Translations under genes and position numbers: made by a program
From: Bryobacterales bacterium
GTDB taxonomy: Bacteria > Acidobacteriota > Terriglobia > Bryobacterales > UBA6623
Reading direction: 5' to 3'
NCBI GenBank assembly: GCA_022826925.1
Contig: JAJDTX010000077.1
Span: 1 to 37,835, forward strand
Length of the DNA: 37,835 nt
In this document: positions 23,200-30,086 of the stretch, piece after piece
Position numbering within the stretch: position 1 is the first letter of the stretch
Layout of the letters: each line of letters opens with the position of its first letter
The notes under the pieces: model-generated
Told to the model about the DNA's origin: nothing
What the model saw: the letters and a program-made list of their open reading frames with translations, nothing else
Database searches by the model: none

Positions 23200-24393
23200 T
23201 CAGGCTGGCACCTGACCTACGCGGGTCGGGGGCGCGCAATTCGCAACCAAGGCAGCCGCGTAAACGCGGGCCTCGCGGTCGCACTCCATGACGTCCTCGA
23301 TTCCGGAAACCGACCGCGCCGCGCCCCACTCCAAGGTCCGCTCGACCACGCCATGAATGTCCAAGTAGGCAATCCGGCCCGCCAAGAAAGCCCCTACGGC
23401 CACCTCGTCGGCCGCGTTGAGCAGGCAGCCGGACGGCCCACCCAGGCGCAACGCTTCATACGCTAGCGCCAGCAGCGGGAACTTCGAAAGGTCGGGTGCC
23501 TCGAAGTCCAATTGTGGCACGCTGCCCCAATCCATGCGCTCGCGCGGACTGGGTTCCCGAGCCGGGAATGTCAGGGCGTAGCGGATCGGCAGCTTCATGT
23601 CGGGCGGGCTGAGCTGCGCGATCATCGAGCCGTCCACGAATTCGACCATGGCATGGACGATCGACTGCGGATGCACGACCACATCGACCCGCTCCGGCGG
23701 CAGGGCGAACAGATGGCAGGCTTCGATGACCTCAAAGCCCTTGTTCATCATCGTGGCCGAGTCAACGGTGATCCGGCTGCCCATGTTCCATGTCGGGTGG
23801 CGCAGGGCGCTGGCTGGCGTGACATGCGCCAGCTGTTCCGCGGGCGTGCTGCGGAAGGGTCCGCCGGAAGCCGTCAGGATGATCCGCTCCACTTCGTCGG
23901 GCCGTCCGGCTCGCAAGCACTGTTGGATCGCGTTGTGCTCGCTGTCGACTGGCAACAGGTCCGCGCCGGAGTCCCGGGCGGCCTGCATCACAGCATCCCC
24001 GGCAGCGACAAGCACCTCCTTGTTCGCCAAGGCGACGCGCCGACCGTCTCGCACCGCCGCATACGTCGCCGCCAAGCCGGCAACCCCGACCGCGGCCGAG
24101 ACCAGCACGTCAGAGTCGATCCCGACCGCAGCCTCGTGGTTCCCGTCGGGCCCGCACACGCAGCGCGGAGAATAGCCCGGAATGCCGCCGATGCTGTCGC
24201 GCAACGCTGCCAGAGATTCCTCGTCGGCCACCGACAGCAAGCGCGGCCGAAATTCGGCAGCCTGACGCGCAAGTTCAGCGACATTGCGCCCGGCAGCAAG
24301 CGCGACCACCTCGACCTCGCTGTCGATCTCGCGCACCACCTGCAGGGTGTTGCGGCCGATCGAGCCAGTGGATCCGAGCAACGCGAGCCGCAT
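23200..24393 (-). CDS. dxr: 1-deoxy-D-xylulose 5-phosphate reductoisomerase
   Basis: A 397-residue NADPH-dependent enzyme that converts DXP to MEP, the committed step of non-mevalonate isoprenoid synthesis and so of undecaprenyl phosphate supply. The NADPH-binding LLGSTGSIGRNTL is at the N-terminus. LANKEVLVAAGD, the metal/substrate site VDSEHNAIQQCL, TASGGPFR and HPTWNMGSRITVDSATMMNK are all intact. Normal length. It is followed by rseP after 16 bases and preceded by the cytochrome gene with a 48-base gap. Confidence 0.97.
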   Translation of the reverse strand: MRLALLGSTGSIGRNTLQVVREIDSEVEVVALAAGRNVAELARQAAEFRPRLLSVADEESLAALRDSIGGIPGYSPRCVCGPDGNHEAAVGIDSDVLVSAAVGVAGLAATYAAVRDGRRVALANKEVLVAAGDAVMQAARDSGADLLPVDSEHNAIQQCLRAGRPDEVERIILTASGGPFRSTPAEQLAHVTPASALRHPTWNMGSRITVDSATMMNKGFEVIEACHLFALPPERVDVVVHPQSIVHAMVEFVDGSMIAQLSPPDMKLPIRYALTFPAREPSPRERMDWGSVPQLDFEAPDLSKFPLLALAYEALRLGGPSGCLLNAADEVAVGAFLAGRIAYLDIHGVVERTLEWGAARSVSGIEDVMECDREARVYAAALVANCAPPTRVGQVPA

Positions 24394-24441
24394 CAGGGCT
24401 GCACCCCATGTGCCGCATCCCGCCGACGCGGCATGCCGTGG

Positions 24442-24984
24442 CTAGCCGGGGTCATGGCACAGATCGCAGTCGTTCGGTGCATTGTTGCGAGCGTGGCATT
24501 CCATGCAGGCTGCCATCGTGGTGGGCTTCTCCTGGAAGAGGACCTCGCGCTGCGCCACCGGGCCGTGGCACGTCTCGCATTCGACGCCGGCGTCTTCCAC
24601 ATGCGAGGCGTGCGAGAACCAGACGAAGTCGGGCACGCGGTAGATCCGTTTCCAAGGCACGGCCGCGCCCTCGGAATTGAGTTTGGCCAGCAGTTGGATG
24701 TGCGGGCTATCCGCCTTGATCGACGCATGACAGGCCATGCAGGTTGCCTCCGGGGGATAGCCGGCGGCAAAGCCGGGATCTGCGATGGCATGGCAGTCGC
24801 GGCACTGGATGCCCAGCGCGACATGCGTCTTGTGGCTATACGGCAGGGGCTGCTCGACAGGCACGGGCGCAGCCTGCTCGCCGTCCGGAGCTTCGGGTTC
24901 CTGAGGATAGCCTGGCGGCACTGCTGCCAACGCCAAGCCCAGCAGCAGGGCGCAGATTCGCGCCACGAAGTTAACGGTGCTCAT
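24442..24984 (-). CDS. Exported pentaheme cytochrome c, ActA-like/cytochrome c3 family
   Basis: A 180-residue protein with an N-terminal signal sequence (ARICALLLGLALAAV). It has five CXXCH heme sites at 61-65, 82-86, 136-140, 160-164 and 173-177, with extra histidines before sites 1 and 3 (YSHKTHV, WFSHASHV) as axial ligands. The ATCMACHASIKADSP and RVPDFVWFSHASHV segments resemble ActA, the pentaheme subunit of alternative complex III. No actB-actF genes adjoin it. It may be a soluble or anchored electron carrier on its own. It starts 14 bases after the FGE stop with GAGAGG upstream, so the two are probably co-translated. Confidence 0.85.
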   Translation of the reverse strand: MSTVNFVARICALLLGLALAAVPPGYPQEPEAPDGEQAAPVPVEQPLPYSHKTHVALGIQCRDCHAIADPGFAAGYPPEATCMACHASIKADSPHIQLLAKLNSEGAAVPWKRIYRVPDFVWFSHASHVEDAGVECETCHGPVAQREVLFQEKPTTMAACMECHARNNAPNDCDLCHDPG

Positions 24985-24998
24985 TCGGCGCCTCTCGG

Positions 24999-25892
24999 TC
25001 AGCCATCGCTAGCGCAGCGGAAGCCCAGGTTGGCGGTGGCGCTATCGGGCGTGTTGGACGTGCGCGCGGCCACGCGGTAGCGATTGCAATAGGAAGCGTG
25101 GCACAAGAACGACCCGCCGCGCATGACCCTGGCCGTCCCGTCGGGCGGGCCGACCGGATTGGAGAGCGTCGCGGTGACATGGTAGGTCGGATCGAACCAG
25201 TCTGCGCACCACTCCCAGACATTCCCGGTGATGGAATAGATGTCGAACCCGTTCGGCGGAAACGCGTCGACGGGGCATGGGCCGCGATAGCCATCCTCGC
25301 CCGTGTCGTGGTCCGGAAAGCGACCCTGCCAGACGTTGCATAGGTGCTTCCCCCCCGGTTCGAGGTCGTCACCCCATGGATAGAGCTGCTGTTCCAAGCC
25401 GCCGCGCGCAGCGAATTCCCACTCCGCTTCTGTGGGCAATCGCTTGCCGGCCCAGCGGCAATAGGCCAGCGCATCCGCGTAGGAGATATGGGTGACGGGA
25501 TGGTCGGGCCGCTGCTCAACGCCGGAATCGGGACCCTCGGGATGTCGCCAGTCAGCGCCCTTGACCTTGCACCACCACTCGTGGCCGGCCACCGTGTCCT
25601 CCGCCAGCTCTCGGTACTGTTCGGCGGGCAGTTGCTTGTGGAACACGAACGACCAGCCGAAACGCTCCGCCTCGCTAACGTAGTCCGTCGCGCGCACGAA
25701 GTCCCGGAACGATTCCACCGTGACCGGGTACCGGTCGATATAGCACGGATCCAGCACCACTTCCCGGACCGGGCCTTCCCCGTCGGCGGGGAAGCCCACC
25801 TCGGTCTCGGTGCCCATCAGGAAGCGCCCGCCGGCCAGGTGGCACATCTCGGCGGTGGAGGCTGCGCGCGCTACCGGCCGCGACTCCGACAT
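24999..25892 (-). CDS. Formylglycine-generating enzyme (SUMF1-type sulfatase modifying factor)
   Basis: A 297-residue enzyme that oxidises the sulfatase Cys to formylglycine using O2 and copper. The fold signatures GGRFLMGTE, HPVTHISYADALAYCRWAG, RLPTEAEWEFAARGG and GNVWEWCADWF are present. The C-terminal RGGSFLCHASYCNRYR carries both catalytic cysteines (C264 and C269), and TSNTPDSATANLGFRC follows, as in proven FGEs. That separates it from the many catalytically inactive FGE-sulfatase domain proteins. The start is uncertain: the ATG at 25890-25892 directly abuts AGGAGG (too close), and the frame is open to 26057, but the upstream part looks non-coding. No signal peptide, so cytoplasmic. A client sulfatase lies at 334-2109. 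Confidence 0.9.
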   Translation of the reverse strand: MSESRPVARAASTAEMCHLAGGRFLMGTETEVGFPADGEGPVREVVLDPCYIDRYPVTVESFRDFVRATDYVSEAERFGWSFVFHKQLPAEQYRELAEDTVAGHEWWCKVKGADWRHPEGPDSGVEQRPDHPVTHISYADALAYCRWAGKRLPTEAEWEFAARGGLEQQLYPWGDDLEPGGKHLCNVWQGRFPDHDTGEDGYRGPCPVDAFPPNGFDIYSITGNVWEWCADWFDPTYHVTATLSNPVGPPDGTARVMRGGSFLCHASYCNRYRVAARTSNTPDSATANLGFRCASDG

Positions 25893-26134
25893 CCTCCTGG
25901 ACTGCGCCAGCCGCTGCGCCCTGGACACGCTCGGGACACAGCACGGGCTCGGCGTGAACGGGAGCACCGGCAAGCTGGATTCGGTTCCCGGAACATCCCG
26001 GGCTGGCGCTTGCGAGTGGTTGGGCTGCACCGGCACGGCCGTAGGCGATTTTAGCACGACGATCCCGCAAATACTTGCCTGCGGCGGGGATACGCCAAGC
26101 TCTCGGCACGGCGAAGCGGCCGTGCAGCAATGGC

Positions 26135-27034
26135 TTAGGCTTCGCTCGCTGAAGCCGGCGCCTCTTCCACGACCGCCCGCTCGCGGAGGCCGTCCAAGTA
26201 CCTCTCGACCAGCTCCCTGCGCCGGTTCTCAAGGGCTTCTCGCGTTAGCTCGTCCTGGACTTCGGCGAACGGACGCACCCCGGCGGCCTTGCGGTCGGTG
26301 AGCTTGACGATGTGAAACCCAAAGACGGTCTTGAATACCCCGCTGACCTCGCCGACCTGCATGTCGAAGACGACGTCCTCGAACTCGCTCACCATCTTGC
26401 CCCGCGCGAAGTAGCCCAAGTCGCCGCCCCCTCCGGGGCAATCGGAGTCCTCGTCGGCGAGTCGCTCGAAGGGCTCGCCGGACTGAAGGCGGCTGTAGAT
26501 GCTCTCCGCGGCGCTCTTGGCCTGCTCCTCGGTCACGTCCTTCTCGATGTGCTTGACGATGTGGGACGCTCGCACCGTCTCCTCGGTGGTGTAGCGCTGC
26601 TTGTTGCGCCGGTAGGCTTGCGCGAGTTCCTTGGGCCGCGGCGCCCTGGCCTTTGCCGTTACCGACTCGATCAGCCGCTCCACCTTGAGCTGGGTGCGGA
26701 TATCGCCGCGGAGCGCGTCTTCGTCGACGCCCGCCTCGGCGAGCTTCTTCGCGCCGCCATAACGCTTGAGCGCGTCGGCGAAACGCTGCTCGGCGGCCTC
26801 TTCGTCGACAGGCCGGGAATCCGAGCAGGCCTGCTGCCGCAGCAAGATCTGTTCGATGAGGTTCTCGCGGCCCCACTCGATCGCGCGCTCGCGGATCCCA
26901 GCCTGGTCGAGGCCCATCTCCCCGCGCTGATCCGGCGACAGTGTCTCCAAGCGCTGACGGATTGATTCGGCTTCGCGCGCCAGCGCTTCGTCGGAAACCA
27001 GTTCACCGTTGACGCGAATCGGCATCGCGGCCAT
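26135..27034 (-). CDS. Parvulin-type peptidylprolyl isomerase (PpiC domain)
   Basis: A 299-residue protein with a SurA/NifM-like helical N-terminus (about 10-140) and one PpiC rotamase domain (about 155-255). The domain contains RASHIVKHIEKDVTEEQA, FERLADEDSDC, GGDLGYFARGKMV and FGFHIVKLTDRK. No signal peptide or membrane helix is visible, so it looks cytoplasmic, unlike SurA or PrsA; NifM-type chaperones share this layout. The start could also be the ATG three codons later (MPIRVNGELV). Between its stop and FGE there are 242 bases without a convincing gene. Confidence 0.88.
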   Translation of the reverse strand: MAAMPIRVNGELVSDEALAREAESIRQRLETLSPDQRGEMGLDQAGIRERAIEWGRENLIEQILLRQQACSDSRPVDEEAAEQRFADALKRYGGAKKLAEAGVDEDALRGDIRTQLKVERLIESVTAKARAPRPKELAQAYRRNKQRYTTEETVRASHIVKHIEKDVTEEQAKSAAESIYSRLQSGEPFERLADEDSDCPGGGGDLGYFARGKMVSEFEDVVFDMQVGEVSGVFKTVFGFHIVKLTDRKAAGVRPFAEVQDELTREALENRRRELVERYLDGLRERAVVEEAPASASEA

Positions 27035-27118
27035 TCTAGCGTGTGCTGTGGGAGGCCCGCAGGGGAGGCAGCTGGCCGGTGCTGGCGTGCGGCGGCGGGG
27101 GGAGGGCCGCAGCGACGT

Positions 27119-28459
27119 TCAAATTCCCAGCTCTTCGATGAACCGCGTGTCGTAGCGGCCCTCTGCAAACGCGGCAGTCTCAAGGATCTTGCGGTGCAAC
27201 GAGATCGAGGTCTTGATCCCATCCAGCCTGCACATCGACAGCGCGCGCTTCATGCGCTGGATCGCCTCGGGCCGGCTTGCGCCGTGCGCGGTGATCTTGG
27301 CAACGAGAGAGTCGTAGTAGGGCTGGACTGTCGAACCTGAGTACGCTGCCGTGTCGACCCTGACTCCAATCCCTCCCGGCGCGAAAAAGTCATTGATCTT
27401 CCCCGCGGACGGCATGAACGTCTCGGGATCCTCGGCGTTGACGCGGCATTCGATCGCGTGACCGCGCACCTCCACGGGCTGGGACACCACCGAGTCGAGG
27501 GGCTCGCCCGCCGCCAGCAAGAGTTGGCTCTTCACCAAGTCGACGCCAGTGACGGCCTCCGTGACAGGGTGCTCAACCTGGATGCGAGCATTCAGCTCGA
27601 TGAAGTAGAGTTCCCCGTCCTCGTCCATCAGGAACTCGACCGTGCCGGCGTTCGAATAGCCGATCGCGGACAGGGCCTTGGAGAGGATCACGGCCATCTC
27701 TGCCCTGCGGTCGGCGCCGAAGCCATTGGCCGGTGCCTCCTCCAGCAGCTTCTGATGCCGCCGCTGGATCGAGCACTCCCGCTCCCCCAGTGAGAGCGCT
27801 GTGCCGTAGTTGTCGCCCAAGACCTGGAACTCGATGTGCCGGGGCCGCTCGACGAATTTCTCGAGATAGACCTCGCCGGCCCCGAACGCCGCCTCGGCCT
27901 CGGCTCGCGCCTGCTGAAACGACCCTTCGAGATCCTCGGCGCTGCGCACGATGCGCATGCCCCTGCCGCCGCCGCCCATCGACGCCTTGAGAATCACGGG
28001 AAATCCGATCTCCTCCGCGTAGCCGCGCGCCTCGGCGGGGGACTGCAGTGGTTCCTGGGAGCCGGGCAGAACGGGGATTCCAGCATCCTGCGCCGCCCGG
28101 CGAGCCTGCGCCTTGTCGCCCATCAGGCGAATCGCCTCGGGGCGCGGGCCGATGAACTGAATTCCGCAGTCGCCGCAGATTTCGGCAAAGTGCGCATCCT
28201 CGGCCAGAAAACCGTAGCCGGGATGGATCGCGTCCACGTTGGCGATTTCCGACGCGCTGATGATGGCCGGCACGCTCAGGTAGCTCTGGGAGCTCGGCGC
28301 CGCTCCGATGCACACCGCCTCGTCGGCATAGCTGACATGCAGCGAGTCGCGATCTGCCGTGGAGTAGACCGCGACCGTCCTCACGCCAAGTTCGCGACAG
28401 GCCGCGATGACCCGCAGGGCAATCTCGCCGCGGTTGGCGATGAGAACCTTTTCAAACAT
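27119..28459 (-). CDS. accC: Acetyl-CoA carboxylase biotin carboxylase subunit AccC
   Basis: A 446-residue ATP-grasp enzyme that carboxylates biotin on AccB in the first step of fatty acid synthesis. It opens with KVLIANRGEIALRVI. The glycine-rich ATP loop is KASMGGGGRGMRIV, with ERECSIQRRHQKLLEEAPA and FIELNARIQVEHPVTEAVTG as catalytic signatures; the usual M-N-T-R reads L-N-A-R here. The length is typical of AccC alone, not of a pyruvate or propionyl carboxylase fusion. It starts 12 bases after accB. accA and accD are not in the window. Confidence 0.96.
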   Translation of the reverse strand: MFEKVLIANRGEIALRVIAACRELGVRTVAVYSTADRDSLHVSYADEAVCIGAAPSSQSYLSVPAIISASEIANVDAIHPGYGFLAEDAHFAEICGDCGIQFIGPRPEAIRLMGDKAQARRAAQDAGIPVLPGSQEPLQSPAEARGYAEEIGFPVILKASMGGGGRGMRIVRSAEDLEGSFQQARAEAEAAFGAGEVYLEKFVERPRHIEFQVLGDNYGTALSLGERECSIQRRHQKLLEEAPANGFGADRRAEMAVILSKALSAIGYSNAGTVEFLMDEDGELYFIELNARIQVEHPVTEAVTGVDLVKSQLLLAAGEPLDSVVSQPVEVRGHAIECRVNAEDPETFMPSAGKINDFFAPGGIGVRVDTAAYSGSTVQPYYDSLVAKITAHGASRPEAIQRMKRALSMCRLDGIKTSISLHRKILETAAFAEGRYDTRFIEELGI

Positions 28460-28471
28460 CTCGGCGCGGCC

Positions 28472-28924
28472 CTAGTCGGCAGTGATGCGGAACAAAGGCT
28501 GGCCGAATTCCACGCCCTGGGCATTCTCGACCAAGCGCTCGGCGACCACGCCCTCGTACTCGCACTCGATCTCGTTCATTAGCTTCATGGCCTCGATAAT
28601 GCAGACCACCTGGCCCTTCTTCACGCGATCCCCGACCTCGACAAACGGCGGCGCTTCGGGAGAAGACGCCGCATAGAACGTGCCGACCATGGGGGACTCG
28701 ATGAGCTGCCCGCCGGCGCTGGCGGCCGCCCGCGCCTCGCTCTCGGCCTTCGGCGCCGCTGCGGCAGTCGCCTGGGGAGGCGGCGCTGCTGCCAGCGGCT
28801 GTCCGGTTCGAGCCACGCGGACGCGAACGCCGTCGGCCTCGTACTCGACCTCTGTCAGCCCTTTCTCGTCGAGGATCCCAACGAGCGCTTCGATCGCTGC
28901 TCGGTCCAGCTTGGTTCTCGCCAT
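28472..28924 (-). CDS. accB: Biotin carboxyl carrier protein AccB
   Basis: A 150-residue carrier subunit of acetyl-CoA carboxylase. A short N-terminal region is followed by an Ala/Pro-rich linker (about 45-72) and the biotinyl domain (about 74-150). The biotin-accepting lysine is K114 in EAMKLMNEIE, and the thumb segment MVGTFYAASSPEAPPFVEVG is typical of bacterial AccB. GGAG precedes the ATG, 19 bases after the pepP stop. It pairs with accC immediately downstream. Confidence 0.96.
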   Translation of the reverse strand: MARTKLDRAAIEALVGILDEKGLTEVEYEADGVRVRVARTGQPLAAAPPPQATAAAAPKAESEARAAASAGGQLIESPMVGTFYAASSPEAPPFVEVGDRVKKGQVVCIIEAMKLMNEIECEYEGVVAERLVENAQGVEFGQPLFRITAD

Positions 28925-28943
28925 GTCGCTCCGATCTCAATCC

Positions 28944-30026
28944 TTACAACACGCGCAGCTCCCGCGGCGTGCCGGTCAACACTTCGCATCCCGTTGCGGT
29001 GACAGCCACCACGTCTTCGATCCGCACTCCGGCCAGCCCCTCCAGGTAGACACCCGGCTCGATAGTGACGACCATGCCCTGCCGCAAGCGCTGGCGCTGC
29101 CCGGGCGCAATGCGCGGGCCTTCGTGGATCTCCAGCCCCAGGCCATGACCCGTGGAATGCACGAACAGCTCATCAAGCCGGACGCCCCCCACGTGGGTCT
29201 TTCTCAGAACATCGCGCGCCCGCCCGTCCACTGTCCTGCATTCTACGCCGGGACGGATTGCGTCGATCGCAGCCGCTTGGGCCTCTAGAACGGCTCGGAT
29301 CAATGCTTTCTGTGCCGCGCCCGGGTCGCCCAAGGCAATCATCCGGGTCATGTCGCTGCAATAGCCCCCGAGTATAGCACCTTGGTCCACCACCACGAGC
29401 GCCCGCGGCTCGATCCGCTGGTCGCGGGGCTCGGCATGGGGGCGAGCGCCATGCTCCCCGCTCGCCACGATGGTCGGGAACGCGGCGCCCTCCGCCCCGC
29501 TCTTGCGCATGGCGAATTCCAGTTCGGCGGCCACCTGTGCCTCGCTCCAACGGGCGTCCAACCTGTGGATGACATCTTCGTGGGAAGCGGAATTCAGCGC
29601 TAGCGAATCGCGGATGGCCGTGATCTCGGAAGCGCTCTTGATCTGGCGCAGTTTCTCCACGACCGAATCAACGGGCACCAGCCGGCAGCGGGGCAGCTCG
29701 GTGCTGAGGTACGAGTAGGTCCCGTAGTCAATGCGGTTGGCTTCGAAGCGCAGGCGCTTCAACCGCAGCCTCTTCGCTTCCGCAACCAATTCCGGACGCG
29801 CATCTCCCCGCGAGATGCGGACGGCGGCAGAACTGACCTGTTCCCGCGCCTGGGTGGCGTAGCGGCTATCGGTGAACAGCGTGGCCTCGTCCCTTGTGAC
29901 CAGCAGGTGCCCGGCGGATCCGGTGAAGCCTGTCAGGTAACGGACATTCGGCAGCGCAGAGACGTAGAAGGGCTGGTCGCGTACGCGACTCCGCAGCGCT
30001 GCCAGCCGGTTCGAATAGTCTTGCAT
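28944..30026 (-). CDS. M24 family Xaa-Pro aminopeptidase (PepP/PepQ-like)
   Basis: A 360-residue dinuclear-metal peptidase removing residues next to proline. The N-terminal creatinase-like domain (about 1-130) is followed by the pita-bread catalytic domain. The five metal ligands are visible: D214 (VVVDQGAI), D225 (YCSDMTRM), H294 (TGHGLGLEIHE), E323 (VTIEPGVY) and E337 (VRIEDVV). No signal peptide. It is the first gene of the pepP-accB-accC group, an arrangement common in bacteria where efp often lies between; efp is absent here. The choice between PepP and PepQ is open. Confidence 0.92.
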   Translation of the reverse strand: MQDYSNRLAALRSRVRDQPFYVSALPNVRYLTGFTGSAGHLLVTRDEATLFTDSRYATQAREQVSSAAVRISRGDARPELVAEAKRLRLKRLRFEANRIDYGTYSYLSTELPRCRLVPVDSVVEKLRQIKSASEITAIRDSLALNSASHEDVIHRLDARWSEAQVAAELEFAMRKSGAEGAAFPTIVASGEHGARPHAEPRDQRIEPRALVVVDQGAILGGYCSDMTRMIALGDPGAAQKALIRAVLEAQAAAIDAIRPGVECRTVDGRARDVLRKTHVGGVRLDELFVHSTGHGLGLEIHEGPRIAPGQRQRLRQGMVVTIEPGVYLEGLAGVRIEDVVAVTATGCEVLTGTPRELRVL

Positions 30027-30035
30027 CAGGCGTCG

Positions 30036-30085
30036 GCCGCGAGTTGCCGGCTTCCCTGCCAGCCCATCATACGGGCAACCGCGGC
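30036..30085 (-). repeat. Long inverted repeat between the TonB receptor and pepP
   Basis: The arms GCCGCGAGTTGCC (30036-30048) and GGCAACCGCGGC (30074-30085) pair over 12 bp with one bulged A and a 25-base loop. The repeat fills the gap after the receptor stop. It may terminate receptor transcription or protect its 3' end, but no T-run follows, so intrinsic termination is doubtful. Confidence 0.4.
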
Positions 30086-30086
30086 A

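Noticed and set aside
23512..25080. A 522-codon open frame on the plus strand
   Set aside because: It runs antisense through dxr and the pentaheme cytochrome, both unambiguous on the minus strand. High GC makes long antisense frames common, and its translation resembles no protein.
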